DNA of 64,000 bases from Parvibaculum sp. (GCA_002694985.1 NZNS01000010.1:62001-126000), one strand, 5' to 3'. Positions 43,213 through 53,480 are shown, counted from the stretch's first letter. Translations and numbers: made by a program. The notes: generated by a model from the letters alone, not told the origin.

Positions 43213-44589
43213 CTAATGCCGCCTCTCGGACGGGCCACCGGACCTGGCGGGCGCCATGTCGTCCGTCTCGGGCAGGCCTTCGGGTTCCGGCGAGAGGTTC
43301 GGCTTGCCGACGATCGTCACGCGAAGGTTATCGGGCTTCAGCAGCCGTTTCGCGACGCGCGCCACATCCTCGCGCGTTACAGCCTCGATCAGGGCATTGC
43401 GCCTGTCCACATAATCGATGCCATACCCACCGAGTTGAATGCCCAGAAGCTGGTTCGCGATGGACCGGTTCGAGATGAAACGCAGCGGATAGGAGCCTGT
43501 GAGATAGGTCTTCGCGTCCTTCAGCTCCTCCGCCGTCACGCCTTCCTCTGCCATTCGCGCCAATTCCTTGCGCACCAGCGAAAGCGTCTGTCCGACGCGC
43601 TCGTTCTTCGTGCCAACCTGCCCGAGCCACATCGCCGCATGGTCCATGGGGTAGAGATAGGTGCCGATCGAGTAAGCAAGGCCGCGCTTCTCGCGCACCT
43701 CTTCCGTCAGCCGGGAAGAGAAGCCGCCGCCGCCCAGAATGTAGTTCATCACATAGGCGGGAATGAAATCCGGGTCGTCACGCGCAATGCCCTGCAATCC
43801 GAAGATCATCACGCTTTGGGGGAAGTCGCGCACCACGACCTGGACTTCGCCATTTCCGGTAACGTCCACCTTGGGCACATCCGCCACCTGCGCTTTGGCG
43901 GGCAGGCCGCCAAATGTCCGGTCGAGAAGGTTGCGAAGTTCCGATGGCGAGACCGGCCCGACAACCGAGATCTTCACATTATCCTGCGCGAGCACGCGGT
44001 CCGTATATCCGAGAAGATCGTCGCGCGTGATCGCAGCGACGGATTCGGGTGTGCCGTCTTCGTCGCGCGCGTAAGGATGATCGCCGAAAGCCGCCTTGTA
44101 CCAGCTATTGCGAGCAATCCAGTCCGGTGACTGGCGGTTGCGCGCAACAATGGTCGCGATCTGCTTGCGGATGCGCTCGACCGCGTCGTCGTCGAAGCGC
44201 GGCTCGGAGATCGCCTTCGAGAAAAGATCGAAGGCCTCGTCCTTGTGATTTGCAAGCGTGATCAACGTAGCGTTGAAATGATCGCTGTCGGCGGAGAAGG
44301 ACATGCGCGCGGCAATCTCCTCCATGCGGATCTGGAATTCTTCCGAGGTGAGTTCGCCCGCGCCTTCATCGAGAAGCCCCGACACCATGTTCGCAACCCC
44401 CGACTTCCCCTCGGGATCGGTCGCGGCGCCTCCCTTCCACGCGATTTCCATCACGACGACGGGCACTTCATCTTCCTGCACCAGCCATGCCTCGATACCG
44501 CCGGGGCTGACCACGCGCTCGATATCCATCGCCTGCGCGGGCAGGATTGCGGCGAAAGCAAAACAGAAAAAAGCAATCACGGCGCGCAT
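43213..44589 (-). CDS. M16 family peptidase-like subunit lacking the zinc site
   Basis: 458 residues from the ATG at 44589. A signal peptide (about 1-20, FFCFAFAAILPAQA) is followed by two M16 domains. Where active members have H-x-x-E-H, this protein reads NMVSGLLDEGAGELT, so the zinc ligands are absent. The C-terminal half keeps the R/Y pair of M16B partners (REKRGLAYSIGTYL). It is a likely non-catalytic partner of the preceding M16 enzyme, as in heterodimeric processing peptidases. Its ATG shares one base with the upstream stop (TGATG), so the two are coupled. Confidence 0.9.
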   Translation of the reverse strand: MRAVIAFFCFAFAAILPAQAMDIERVVSPGGIEAWLVQEDEVPVVVMEIAWKGGAATDPEGKSGVANMVSGLLDEGAGELTSEEFQIRMEEIAARMSFSADSDHFNATLITLANHKDEAFDLFSKAISEPRFDDDAVERIRKQIATIVARNRQSPDWIARNSWYKAAFGDHPYARDEDGTPESVAAITRDDLLGYTDRVLAQDNVKISVVGPVSPSELRNLLDRTFGGLPAKAQVADVPKVDVTGNGEVQVVVRDFPQSVMIFGLQGIARDDPDFIPAYVMNYILGGGGFSSRLTEEVREKRGLAYSIGTYLYPMDHAAMWLGQVGTKNERVGQTLSLVRKELARMAEEGVTAEELKDAKTYLTGSYPLRFISNRSIANQLLGIQLGGYGIDYVDRRNALIEAVTREDVARVAKRLLKPDNLRVTIVGKPNLSPEPEGLPETDDMAPARSGGPSERRH

Positions 44590-45956
44590 CACTTCGCTCC
44601 CTCCGGCAGAAGCTCGCCCGTGACCGGATGCGTATCCTGGAGAACGGATCTTGCCGCCGCCATCACGTCCTCCTTCGTCACGTCGCGGATGCGGTCGGGC
44701 CATTCGTGAATTTCCTGCACACTCATGCCCGTCATCAGCCCCTCACCATAGGCGTAGGCCATGCTGCGCTGGTTATCGCGCGCATAGACCGCGCTCGCGA
44801 CAATCACTGTCTTCGCACGGTCGAGTTCCTCATCGCTCACGCCTTCAGCGAGGAAGTTCGCGAGTTCCTTCTCGATCCCCTCTTCCAACTTGTCGAGAGA
44901 GCCGCCCACCTGCGGCAACGCATAAAGACCGAACTTGCCACCATCGAGGCGGCTGCCTTCGTACCAGCTCTGCACACCGGTCGAGATGCCTTGCTCCACC
45001 ACGAGTGAACGATAGAGACGGCTTGTCGTACCGCCACCAAGGATCTCGGCCAGCACATCGAGCGCCGCACCTTCTTTGGCCCCCGCACCTGCATAGCCGG
45101 GTGCCGGATAGTAGCGCATCCATGTCGCTTCGCGCACACGCGCATCGCGCCGTATCACGCGCTTGCTTTCGTCCGGCCACTCAATATCGGGCCGCTTGCG
45201 GATGAAGGTCGGCGCGCGCCGCTCGATGGAGCCGTAATATTTTTCGGCCAGCGGTTTCAGTTCTTTCGCCGTCACGTCACCGGCGACGATCAGCGTCGCG
45301 TTGTTCGGTGTGTAATAGCGCTTGTAGAAATCGAGCGCGTCCTGCGTCGTCAGGGCGGCAATTTCATCCTTGTAACCGATGATATCCCGGCCATAAGGGT
45401 GCTCGCCGTAAAGCGCGCTGTTCATCTCCGACTGCAACTCGGCCGAAGGTTTGTTCTCGATACGCATGCGTAATTCTTCCAGAACCACGTCGCGCTCGGG
45501 CAGAACCTCGGCATCGGTGAGCTGGAGGTGGGTCATGCGGTCCGCTTCCATCTCCATCACGAGCGGCAGGCGATCTTTCGCGATCACCTGAAAGTAAGCC
45601 GTGAAGTCGTAATGGGTGAAAGCGTTGTCCTTCCCGCCATTGCGCGCGACGATGCGCGAGAACTGGCCCGGCCCTATTTTCTGCGTACCCTTGAACATCA
45701 GATGTTCGAAAAAATGCGCGAGCCCTGTCTTGCCTGCGTCCTCGTCGGCAGCGCCCACTTGATACCAGACCATGTGGGTGACGACCGGCGCCCGGTGGTC
45801 GGGGATCACCAGAACATTCATGCCGTTGGACAGCTCGAAAGTCTCCGGCAGCGGCGCGGCAGTCAACGAACTGCCACGCCCGAAAGCGAGGCCGAAGAAC
45901 ACGAGCATTATCAGAAGAGCAAAGGAGAGAGCGGCAAGGTAGCGTGTGCGCAACAA
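44589..45956 (-). CDS. M16 zinc metallopeptidase (catalytic, processing-peptidase-like)
   Basis: 455 residues from a TTG at 45956 with GGAGG eight bases upstream. A signal sequence or anchor (about 5-28) is followed by the inverted zinc motif HFFEH in GLAHFFEHLMFKGT, with the downstream Glu of MEMEADRM as third ligand. The second domain contains the conserved R/Y region. It degrades or processes peptides in the periplasm. It pairs with the adjacent inactive M16 subunit. A terminator separates this pair from the ileS-lspA-DUF3035 genes upstream, though read-through may occur. Confidence 0.93.
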   Translation of the reverse strand: MLRTRYLAALSFALLIMLVFFGLAFGRGSSLTAAPLPETFELSNGMNVLVIPDHRAPVVTHMVWYQVGAADEDAGKTGLAHFFEHLMFKGTQKIGPGQFSRIVARNGGKDNAFTHYDFTAYFQVIAKDRLPLVMEMEADRMTHLQLTDAEVLPERDVVLEELRMRIENKPSAELQSEMNSALYGEHPYGRDIIGYKDEIAALTTQDALDFYKRYYTPNNATLIVAGDVTAKELKPLAEKYYGSIERRAPTFIRKRPDIEWPDESKRVIRRDARVREATWMRYYPAPGYAGAGAKEGAALDVLAEILGGGTTSRLYRSLVVEQGISTGVQSWYEGSRLDGGKFGLYALPQVGGSLDKLEEGIEKELANFLAEGVSDEELDRAKTVIVASAVYARDNQRSMAYAYGEGLMTGMSVQEIHEWPDRIRDVTKEDVMAAARSVLQDTHPVTGELLPEGAK

Positions 45957-46009
45957 GTCTCATCCCTCCGGGGCGATGGCTTCTCTCGTTTCGGCTTTCG
46001 AGGCGCGGA

Positions 46010-46044
46010 AAAACAAAAGGCGGAAAGACCTTTGCCCTTCCGCC
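46010..46044 (-). terminator. Rho-independent terminator between the DUF3035 lipoprotein and the M16 pair
   Basis: Minus-strand stem GGCGGAA/TTCCGCC (46038-46044 with 46019-46025), 12-base loop, followed by TTTTGTTTTT. It lies 20 bases after the DUF3035 stop. Confidence 0.75.
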
Positions 46045-46063
46045 ATTCGCATATCCCGATCGC

Positions 46064-46669
46064 TCAGAAAATGCCGGAGAGCCAGCCTTCTTTCTTCTGT
46101 TCCACAGTCGGCGTTTCGCCTTCGGTAACAGGCTTGCCTTCCGCCTCGTTCTGCTGGATGCGTTCGCTCTCCCCCCTGGGGTTCACGAGGCGCTCATCGG
46201 GTGCCGGACCCGAGTTCTTCCAGAAGAGAATATTGTCGACGAACGTCTTGTCGCGTTCGACCAGCGAGCGCGTTTCGGCGTTCACGACCTGACGGATGCG
46301 CGGATCGGCTTCCGTCGCGCCGGTTTCCTGCAACAGCACCTGCTCGCCCTGACTCTGCGAGGGAGCGACGTTTTCAGCCGAAAGCGCTTCCTCACCGATC
46401 AGGGCGCGCTGCGCACCAATCGAGGGCTGCATTTCCATGTCCTGCGGACGCAGTGCGCCGGGCCGCGGCGGGCGCAGCGAATAATCCGGCGGGATGACCA
46501 GCGGCGCCTTCGTCACAATGGCGAACTCGTCCGGGGCGGATTTGCCATAACCAAGCGTATCGCTAAGGCTTTCACCGCCGCAGGCGGCAAGGGAAAGCGA
46601 CAGCGCGGCAAACAGACCGGCTTTCGCGCTCCACCCGGCGATGCGGGAGACTTTCGCTTCGATAGTCAC
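46064..46669 (-). CDS. DUF3035 lipoprotein
   Basis: 201 residues starting at a GTG after GGAGAGCC. A signal peptide with lipobox LAAC (C30 in LSLAACGGES) is followed by the DUF3035 core: PDEFAIVTKAPLVIPPDYSLRPPRPG, typical of alphaproteobacterial envelope lipoproteins of unknown function, which are commonly encoded between lspA and M16 peptidase genes as here. The N-terminal cytoplasmic stretch is long for a lipoprotein signal. Its own maturation needs LspA, the neighbouring gene product. Role unknown, possibly envelope assembly. Confidence 0.85.
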   Translation of the reverse strand: MTIEAKVSRIAGWSAKAGLFAALSLSLAACGGESLSDTLGYGKSAPDEFAIVTKAPLVIPPDYSLRPPRPGALRPQDMEMQPSIGAQRALIGEEALSAENVAPSQSQGEQVLLQETGATEADPRIRQVVNAETRSLVERDKTFVDNILFWKNSGPAPDERLVNPRGESERIQQNEAEGKPVTEGETPTVEQKKEGWLSGIF

Positions 46670-46723
46670 TTAACGGCTCTCCTTGATCGTGGCTTTTTGC
46701 CGATCCTGCCGGCCAATCGCCTG

Positions 46724-47275
46724 TCAGGCTGGCGTACCGCCCGATTTTTCGTCCGGGCTGTCCTTTTTACCGGCGCCCACAAGGCCCGGCCAGACCGATT
46801 CGAGGATGATGAACATGACGCCCAGCGCGATCCATACATCGGCGATATTGAAGATATACCAGTAAAATCCGAAGGCGTGGAAACTAAAAAAGTCCGCCAC
46901 CGCGCCGTAGAAAATGCGGTCATAGACATTCCCGAGGGCGCCGCCGAGGATCAGGCCGATGGCAAGCGCCGTCACCTTGTACTCCACCCGGGCAAGCCAG
47001 AGACTGAGGCCGATAATGACCGCGATGGCGAAGCCCGCCAGGATCGCCACGCCCAGCGCCGTCTGCGCCTCGAAAAGACCGTAGCTGACGCCCTGATTCC
47101 AGGCCATGACAAGATCGAAAAAGGACGTCACCTCGACGCGGCCTCGCGCGGCGATGTCATAAATATTGATCATCCACCACTTGTGAAGCCGGTCGACGGC
47201 AAAGCCCGCCAGCCCGATCAGCGATCCGTAGAGGGACCAGGGGCCCCAGAAAGTCTCGCGGTTCAGGCTCGTCAT
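46724..47275 (-). CDS. lspA: Lipoprotein signal peptidase (signal peptidase II)
   Basis: 183 residues with four membrane helices. The two catalytic aspartates lie in GNVYDRIFYGAVADFF and FNIADVWIALG, with the conserved Asn of WNQGVSYGLF. The N-terminal helix has DRLHKWW in place of the usual DQxTKxW. It cleaves prolipoproteins before the lipid-modified Cys in the inner membrane. It begins 20 bases after ileS stops, the normal ileS-lspA order. Confidence 0.95.
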   Translation of the reverse strand: MTSLNRETFWGPWSLYGSLIGLAGFAVDRLHKWWMINIYDIAARGRVEVTSFFDLVMAWNQGVSYGLFEAQTALGVAILAGFAIAVIIGLSLWLARVEYKVTALAIGLILGGALGNVYDRIFYGAVADFFSFHAFGFYWYIFNIADVWIALGVMFIILESVWPGLVGAGKKDSPDEKSGGTPA

Positions 47276-47295
47276 CCCTTATCTCCCTCTCGCGT

Positions 47296-50172
47296 TCAGT
47301 GCTGCGCGTCGTATTCGCGGACCGCCGCCGCATCGCGGAGCGAGAGATCCGGGTAGTCCGGGTCGCTTCCCACTTCAGGCAGGATACGCCAGGAACGCGC
47401 ACATTTGCGTCCCTCTGCGAGCTTCGGCACGACGGCAACGCCCGGCACATCATCGAGCCGCCAGGCATCGGCGGGGCCTTCGCCTTCGGTAAGCGTCGCC
47501 TGGCTCGTGATCGAGATTTCGGCGAGGTCGACGCCCTTCATCGCCTCGACAAGCTCGGGCCGCGAAACGAAGACTTCAGGGGCCGCTTCGAGGCTCGCGC
47601 CGATCCGCTTTTCGCGGCGCTCGACTTCAAGCGCACCCGTCACCACGCGGCGGAGTTCGCGCACCTTTTTCCATTTTTCGGAAAGCGCTTCGTCGCGCCA
47701 ATCGGCGGGAATTTCCGGGAAAGTGCGCAGATGCACCGAATCCTCGTCCGAGGGGAAGCGCGAGAGCCAGACCTCTTCCGCCGTAAAACAAAGCACCGGC
47801 GCCAGCCATGCCGTGAGGCAGGAGAAGAGATGGTCGAGCACCGTCCGGCAGGAACGGCGGCGCAGCGCCGAGGGCGCATCGCAATAAAGGGCATCCTTGC
47901 GGATGTCGAAATAGAAGGCCGACAGATCGACATTCATGAAATTCGACAACGTATGCGACACCCGTTTGAAATCGTAATCCGTATAGGCCTTGCGCACGAG
48001 GTCATCGAGTTCGGCAAGGCGATGCAGGATCACGCGTTCGAGTTCCGGCATATCGGAGACAGGCACGCGCTCCGCATCGTCGAAGCCCGCAAGATTGCCG
48101 ATCAGGTAGCGGAAGGTATTGCGGAGTTTCCGATAGGCCTCGACATTCGACTTGATGATGTCGTTGCCGATGCTGTGATCTTCCCAGTAGTCGGTGCTCG
48201 CGACCCACAGGCGCAGGATTTCCGCGCCGTTCTGCTTGATGATCGCCGCGGGCTCGATCGCGTTGCCGAGCGACTTCGACATCTTGAGGCCCTTGTCGGT
48301 CAGCGTCATGCCATGCGTCAGCACCTGCCGGTAGGGCGCACGGCCGCGCGTCGCGCAGCTTTCGAGCAGCGAGGACTGGAACCAGCCGCGATGCTGGTCG
48401 GAACCTTCGAGATAAAGGTCGGCAGGTGTCGGTATCCCGCGCGCTTCCAGCACGAAAGCATGGGTGGACCCTGAATCGAACCAGACATCGAGAATGTCGG
48501 TGACTTTCTCGTAGTCCGCTTCGTTGTATTGGCTTCCGAGGAAGTCCGATGCCGGATGCTCGAACCAGGCATCCGCCCCTTCTTTGGCGACGGCTTCGAC
48601 GATGCGCGCGTTCACCGCCTCGTCGCGGAGCAGCGAGCCATCCTCCTTCTTCACGAAGAGCGTCAGCGGTACGCCCCAGGCGCGCTGGCGCGACAGCACC
48701 CAGTCGGGGCGGCCTTCCACCATCGAGTAGATCCGATTGCGGTTGCGCGCGGGCACCCAGCGTACCTTGTCGATTTCCTCCAGCGCGACCTCGCGGAATT
48801 CGCGGCCGCCCGCCGCCTCGATCTTCGCGTCCATCGCCACGAACCATTGCGGCGTATTGCGGAAGATGAGCGGCGCCTTGGAGCGCCATGAATGCGGATA
48901 GGAATGCTTGACCTTGCCCTTGGCCAGCAGCGCATTCGCTTTCTCAAGCTCCTCGATCACGGCGGCGTTGGCGTTGCCTTCCTTGCCCTGCCGTGTCAGC
49001 ACGAACTTGCCCGCGAAGAGCGGCACATGGTCATAGTAGCAGCCTTCCTCGTTCACGGTTTCGGGGATGTCCTTCGAGCCGAAATTCTCGACCCAGATCA
49101 TGTAGTCGTCCTGGCCGTGGCCGGGTGCAGTGTGGACGAAGCCGGTACCGGCCTCTTCCGTCACATGATCGCCGGCCAGCAGCGGCACATCGAAGTCGTA
49201 GCCCTGTCCACGGAAGGGATGCGCGCAAACGACGCCTCGCAGTTCATCGGCTGTCACGTCGCGAAGCCGCGTCCAGTCCTCGATGCCCGCATCTTTCGCG
49301 ACCTGCGCCGCGAGTGCATCGGCAAGCACGAGCTTCTCGCCCGTCGCCTTCACTTCATAGAGGCCGTAAGCGATTTTCGGCGAATAGGAGATCGCGCGGT
49401 TCGCCGGGATCGTCCAGGGTGTTGTCGTCCAGATGACAACCGCGGCGCCTTTCAAGGCGTCGCCCGTCACCACAGGAAACTTCACCCAGATCGTGTGACT
49501 CACATGATCGGCATATTCGACTTCCGCTTCCGCCAGTGCGGTCTTTTCCACCACCGACCACATGACCGGCTTCGAGCCGCGATAGAGCGAGCCGTTCATG
49601 AGGAATTTCTGGAATTCCTCGACAATCTTCGCTTCGGCATCGAAGGACATGGTGAGGTAGGGATTGTCCCATTCGCCGGAAACGCCGAGGCGCTTGAACT
49701 CTTCCTTCTGCACATCGACCCAGTGCTGCGCGAACTCACGGCATTCGCGGCGGAACTCCAGCGGCGGCACCTCGTCCTTGTTGAGGCCTTTCTTGCGGTA
49801 CTTTTCCTCGATCTTCCATTCGATCGGAAGTCCGTGGCAGTCCCAGCCGGGAATATAGGCGGCGTCCTTGCCCATCATCTGCTGCGAGCGGACGACGATG
49901 TCCTTCAGGATCTTGTTCAGCGCATGGCCGATATGGATGTTGCCATTTGCGTAAGGAGGACCGTCATGCAGGACGAAGGTCTCGCGGCCCTTCGCGCTTT
50001 CGCGAAGCCGATTGTAGAGATCGAGCTTCTGCCAGCGCTCCAGCCATTCGGGCTCGCGCGCGGGAAGCCCCGCCTTCATCGGAAAGTCGGTTTTCGGCAG
50101 AAAGAGCGTCTCGCGATAGTCGCGGCCGGCTTCTTCGGTACCTTTATTTTCAGAGGTCGTATCGGTGGACAT
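47296..50172 (-). CDS. ileS: Isoleucyl-tRNA synthetase
   Basis: 958 residues, class I synthetase. The HIGH motif is [15 protein letters not shown], the KMSKS motif [12 protein letters not shown], and the editing domain lies between ([14 protein letters not shown]). The C-terminal end reads [29 protein letters not shown]: the zinc-ribbon cysteines of E. coli-type IleS (CxxCW...CxxC) are reduced to one, so zinc binding here is unlikely. It charges tRNA-Ile with isoleucine. It is the first gene of ileS-lspA-DUF3035. The ribosome site is weak. Confidence 0.97.
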   Translation of the reverse strand: MSTDTTSENKGTEEAGRDYRETLFLPKTDFPMKAGLPAREPEWLERWQKLDLYNRLRESAKGRETFVLHDGPPYANGNIHIGHALNKILKDIVVRSQQMMGKDAAYIPGWDCHGLPIEWKIEEKYRKKGLNKDEVPPLEFRRECREFAQHWVDVQKEEFKRLGVSGEWDNPYLTMSFDAEAKIVEEFQKFLMNGSLYRGSKPVMWSVVEKTALAEAEVEYADHVSHTIWVKFPVVTGDALKGAAVVIWTTTPWTIPANRAISYSPKIAYGLYEVKATGEKLVLADALAAQVAKDAGIEDWTRLRDVTADELRGVVCAHPFRGQGYDFDVPLLAGDHVTEEAGTGFVHTAPGHGQDDYMIWVENFGSKDIPETVNEEGCYYDHVPLFAGKFVLTRQGKEGNANAAVIEELEKANALLAKGKVKHSYPHSWRSKAPLIFRNTPQWFVAMDAKIEAAGGREFREVALEEIDKVRWVPARNRNRIYSMVEGRPDWVLSRQRAWGVPLTLFVKKEDGSLLRDEAVNARIVEAVAKEGADAWFEHPASDFLGSQYNEADYEKVTDILDVWFDSGSTHAFVLEARGIPTPADLYLEGSDQHRGWFQSSLLESCATRGRAPYRQVLTHGMTLTDKGLKMSKSLGNAIEPAAIIKQNGAEILRLWVASTDYWEDHSIGNDIIKSNVEAYRKLRNTFRYLIGNLAGFDDAERVPVSDMPELERVILHRLAELDDLVRKAYTDYDFKRVSHTLSNFMNVDLSAFYFDIRKDALYCDAPSALRRRSCRTVLDHLFSCLTAWLAPVLCFTAEEVWLSRFPSDEDSVHLRTFPEIPADWRDEALSEKWKKVRELRRVVTGALEVERREKRIGASLEAAPEVFVSRPELVEAMKGVDLAEISITSQATLTEGEGPADAWRLDDVPGVAVVPKLAEGRKCARSWRILPEVGSDPDYPDLSLRDAAAVREYDAQH

Positions 50173-50432
50173 GGATGATCCCGGGAATGGTCCAGAAAAT
50201 CTGGGTTGCGCAATGAAAACGGAGAAACCCGGCTCCTGCCCCGGACCGCCCGGCGGGCGTCCTCAGCGGCAGGCCGGGCCTGTAATTCGCGCTATTATGG
50301 CGGGATGGGCGCCGCCGCTTCCCGGCATTTTCATGAGCATCGTCATGGGGCGAGTTTCTAGCAGCCGGTCCCTTAACAGTCCAGTAAAGGCGCGGCTTTC
50401 CGGGAGCGGCCCTTGCCGTCTATAGTCCCCCC

Positions 50433-51200
50433 ATGCGCAGCCTCCTTTCCGCCCTGTTTCTCGCCCTTTTTCTGCCTCTCGCTCTCCATGCGGAAGAGAG
50501 CCCGGTCCTCACCCGGATCGAGGCCTCGGGCGAGGTCCGTGTCGGCCTCACCGGCGACTACAAGCCCTTCTCATGGGAAGAGCCGGAGGATGCCTTCCAG
50601 GGCCTCGGCGTCGATATGGCGCAAGCGCTTGCGCAGGATCTCGGCGCCCGTCTCGTTATCGTGAAGACAAGCTGGCCAACGCTGATGGAAGACCTGAAGG
50701 CAGGCAAATACGATATTGGCATGGGCGGCATTTCGGTGACGGAGGAGCGCAAGGCACACGCCCTCTTCTCGACGCCACTGCTGAGCGACGGCAAGGCCCC
50801 CATCGCGCGCTGCGAGGATGCCTCGCGTTTCGAGACGCTGGACGGGATCGACCTCGAAGGCGTCACGGTCATCGTCAATCCAGGCGGCACCAACGAGGCT
50901 TTCGCCCGCGCGAACATCCACAAGGCGCGCCTCGTCCTTCACAAGGACAATGCGAGCATCTTCGAGGAGATCGCGGCGGGCCGCGCCGATGTGATGATCA
51001 CCGACGCCATCGAAACACGCATCATCGCGCGCGAGCATCCCGCGCTCTGTGCGGTAAACCCCAATGCGCCTTTCACACATTCCGAAAAGGCATATCTGCT
51101 GCCGAAGGACGATGCGTGGAAGGCCCGCGTCGACGCGTGGCTGGGCGAAATGGAAGAGAGCGGCGAGAAGGAAGCGCTGTTTTCAAAGTGGGTGGAGTGA
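50433..51200 (+). CDS. pheC: Periplasmic cyclohexadienyl dehydratase
   Basis: 255 residues with a signal peptide (about 1-21, ending LHA-EES). It belongs to the family 3 solute-binding fold, but the sequence follows PheC rather than amino-acid binders: GLTGDYKPFSWEE, VDMAQALAQDLGA, KTSWPTLMEDL, GMGGISVTEERK, VIVNPGGTNEAFARAN and ADVMITDAIETR align in my memory almost block for block with P. aeruginosa PheC. The enzyme dehydrates prephenate or arogenate to phenylpyruvate or phenylalanine in the periplasm. No transporter genes are adjacent, which also favours the enzyme. A plain binding protein remains the alternative. Confidence 0.75.
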   Translation: MRSLLSALFLALFLPLALHAEESPVLTRIEASGEVRVGLTGDYKPFSWEEPEDAFQGLGVDMAQALAQDLGARLVIVKTSWPTLMEDLKAGKYDIGMGGISVTEERKAHALFSTPLLSDGKAPIARCEDASRFETLDGIDLEGVTVIVNPGGTNEAFARANIHKARLVLHKDNASIFEEIAAGRADVMITDAIETRIIAREHPALCAVNPNAPFTHSEKAYLLPKDDAWKARVDAWLGEMEESGEKEALFSKWVE

Positions 51201-51204
51201 AATC

Positions 51205-51633
51205 TCACGCCGGAATGATCCGTTCCACCGCGCGCGCCTTCAGCGCCAGCTTGCCTTCCGCATTCGTGAACACCGCCTCCACATAGGCCTGCGTCTTCGA
51301 GACGTTCAGCACATGCCCCTCGCAGGAAAGCATACCCTTCGTCACCGGGCGGAAGAAATGCGTTTGAAGGTCCACGGTCGTGAAGTTCTGGTCACCCTTC
51401 AGCATGGTCATCAGCGCGAAGGAACAGGTCTGGTCGGCGAGCGTCGCGAGATAACCGCCGAACACCGCCACCGGGTTCATGTAAGCCGGATCGACCGGCC
51501 AGTCATAGCGGATGCGGCCGGGCTCCAGCACGGTCAGCTTGCCCGCATAGAGATTGAGCGCCGTCACATGAGGCGGTGCCTTCTCCGCCTCGCCCGCCTC
51601 GATCCGCTTCAGAATATTCGCCCAGCTCGGCAT
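51205..51633 (-). CDS. PaaI-type hotdog thioesterase
   Basis: 142 residues. Single hotdog fold: the helix VFGGYLATLADQTCSFALMT carries the acidic catalytic residue (Asp in LADQ), and TVDLQTHFFRPVTKGMLSCEGHVL is the central beta sheet typical of the YbgC/PaaI/4HBT group. It hydrolyses acyl-CoA thioesters in the cytoplasm; chain or aryl preference unknown. It is convergent with pheC, 4 bases apart. Confidence 0.82.
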   Translation of the reverse strand: MPSWANILKRIEAGEAEKAPPHVTALNLYAGKLTVLEPGRIRYDWPVDPAYMNPVAVFGGYLATLADQTCSFALMTMLKGDQNFTTVDLQTHFFRPVTKGMLSCEGHVLNVSKTQAYVEAVFTNAEGKLALKARAVERIIPA

Positions 51634-51990
51634 CGTGTCCCCTTCACACCGTCTTTTGCGTTATCGCGGCTGCATCGGCCAACATCTCGTTGAGGTCAAT
51701 CAACTCGTTATAGCGCTGGAAAGTGACGCGCTCTTCGCCGTCCGGCAAGCCCGTGCCTTTCATCAGCGCCGAGATAAGGCGTCTTGCCGTCTTCCACGAT
51801 ATTGGCGAAGGACGCGGCGAAGGGGTCCCCGGCTCGGCCCTTTGCGACGTTTGAACGACATTTCGATGACAGTGGTGCCTGTTTGTCCGCGTTTTCATGC
51901 TCTCGGAATGGCGGAGTGACGCAGGAGAAGGCTTGCTTTCAGGGCAGCGCGGACTTTCAATCGCATAAATTATTAAACGGAGACCTGCCC
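51634..51990 (-). other. 357-base gap with a decayed-looking reading frame
   Basis: A minus-strand frame of 84 codons (51644-51898) ends with a natural-looking helical stretch, LPDGEERVTFQRYNELIDLNEML, while its first half reads poorly; in the adjacent frame the upstream bases read DPFAASFANIVEDGKTPYLGAD, also protein-like. This suggests one gene fragment broken by a frameshift near 51770. No family is recognised. The 5' leader of the aminotransferase gene lies at the right end. Confidence 0.3.
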
Positions 51991-53316
51991 ATGAGTGCCG
52001 ACGCGATGCCGAACGATCTCGAATCCTTCTGGCTGCCCTTCACGCCGAACCGTCAGTTCAAACGCGAACCGCGCATCGTCTCGCGCGCGAAGGACATGTA
52101 TTATTACAAGCCGGACGGGACGGCGGTACTCGACGCGACGGCGGGGCTATGGTGTTCCAATGCCGGCCATTGCCGTGAGCCGATCGTCAGGGCGATCCAG
52201 GAACAGGCGGGGGAACTCGATTTCGCGCCCTCCTTCCAGTTCGGGCATCCCAAAGTCTTCGAGCTTGCGAGCCGCATCGCGGAGCTCACGCCGGACGATC
52301 TCGACCATGTCTTCTTCTGCAACTCCGGCTCGGAGGCCGCCGACAGCGCGCTGAAGATGGCCATCGCCTATCACCGCGCCAATGGCGAGGGCACTCGCAC
52401 ACGCCTGATCGGTCGCGAGCGCGGCTATCACGGCGTCGGCTTCGGCGGCATCTCGGTCGGCGGCATGGTTGCGAACCGCAAGTTCTACGGCCCGCTGCTC
52501 TCGGGCACGGATCACCTGCCGCATACCTATAACCGCGCCGAGCAGGCCTTCACGGTGGGCGAGCCCGAATGGGGCGCGCATCTCGCCGACGAATTGCAGC
52601 GCATGGTCGACCTCCACGATGCGTCGACCATCGCGGCCGTCATCGTCGAGCCGATGGCAGGTTCGACAGGCGTATTGCCGCCGCCCAAGGGCTATCTCAA
52701 ACGGCTGCGCGAACTTTGCGACAAGCACGGTATCCTTCTGATTTTCGATGAGGTCATCACGGGTTTCGGACGGCTTGGACATGCGACGGCAGCGGAACGC
52801 TTCGGCGTCACGCCGGACATCATGACCTTTGCGAAGGGCGTCACCTCCGGCACGGTACCGATGGGCGGCTGCGTGGTGCGCAAGCATATCTACGAGGCCT
52901 ACCAGACAGGCCCCGACCATATGATCGACCTCTTCCACGGCTACACTTATTCGGGCCATCCCCTCGCCGCCGCGGCAGGGCTTGCGACGCTCGACCTTTA
53001 CCGCGATGAAGGGCTGTTCGAACGCTCGAAGAAAATGGAGCCCGTGATTGCGCAAGCTGCGATGGGTCTCAAGGACCACGCTCTCGTGCAGGACATCCGC
53101 ACCATCGGCCTGGTGGCAGCGTTCGACCTTGCGGGCGTCGAGGGCCTGCCCGGCAAGCGCGGTTTCGACGCCATGCGCGTCGCCTTCCACGAGGAGAACA
53201 TGATGGTCCGCGTGTCGGGCGACACCATCGCTTTCTCGCCGCCGCTCATCGTGGAGGAAAAGCACATCGAGGAGGCTTTCGACAAGTTCCGCAGGACGCT
53301 CGACAAGGTTTCGTAG
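51991..53316 (+). CDS. Omega-amino acid (beta-alanine)-pyruvate aminotransferase, class III
   Basis: 441 residues from the ATG at 51991 with GGAGA upstream. Class III PLP enzyme: FFCNSGSEAADSALKMA binds phosphate, GRERGYHGVGFGG is typical of omega-transaminases, D253 (IFDEVITGFGR) holds the PLP nitrogen and K282 (FAKGVTSG) forms the Schiff base. The opening LESFWLPFTPNRQFK is that of beta-alanine-pyruvate aminotransferases. It moves the amino group of beta-alanine or another omega-amino compound to pyruvate. It is a single-gene unit closed by a strong terminator. Confidence 0.92.
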   Translation: MSADAMPNDLESFWLPFTPNRQFKREPRIVSRAKDMYYYKPDGTAVLDATAGLWCSNAGHCREPIVRAIQEQAGELDFAPSFQFGHPKVFELASRIAELTPDDLDHVFFCNSGSEAADSALKMAIAYHRANGEGTRTRLIGRERGYHGVGFGGISVGGMVANRKFYGPLLSGTDHLPHTYNRAEQAFTVGEPEWGAHLADELQRMVDLHDASTIAAVIVEPMAGSTGVLPPPKGYLKRLRELCDKHGILLIFDEVITGFGRLGHATAAERFGVTPDIMTFAKGVTSGTVPMGGCVVRKHIYEAYQTGPDHMIDLFHGYTYSGHPLAAAAGLATLDLYRDEGLFERSKKMEPVIAQAAMGLKDHALVQDIRTIGLVAAFDLAGVEGLPGKRGFDAMRVAFHEENMMVRVSGDTIAFSPPLIVEEKHIEEAFDKFRRTLDKVS

Positions 53317-53480
53317 TTCCAGGAGGAGCGTTCCGGGAGGCGTATTTCAGGAGGGCGCGACGTCCCGCCGCAGGGGGTATCCCTTGGAAGGAGCACGAAG
53401 CCACCCTATCTGAGAATTGTTCCCTCTAAAGGCGGGCCCGCCTCCTCCCCCCTCCTCTCAAACGGGCCCGTACATTCAAA

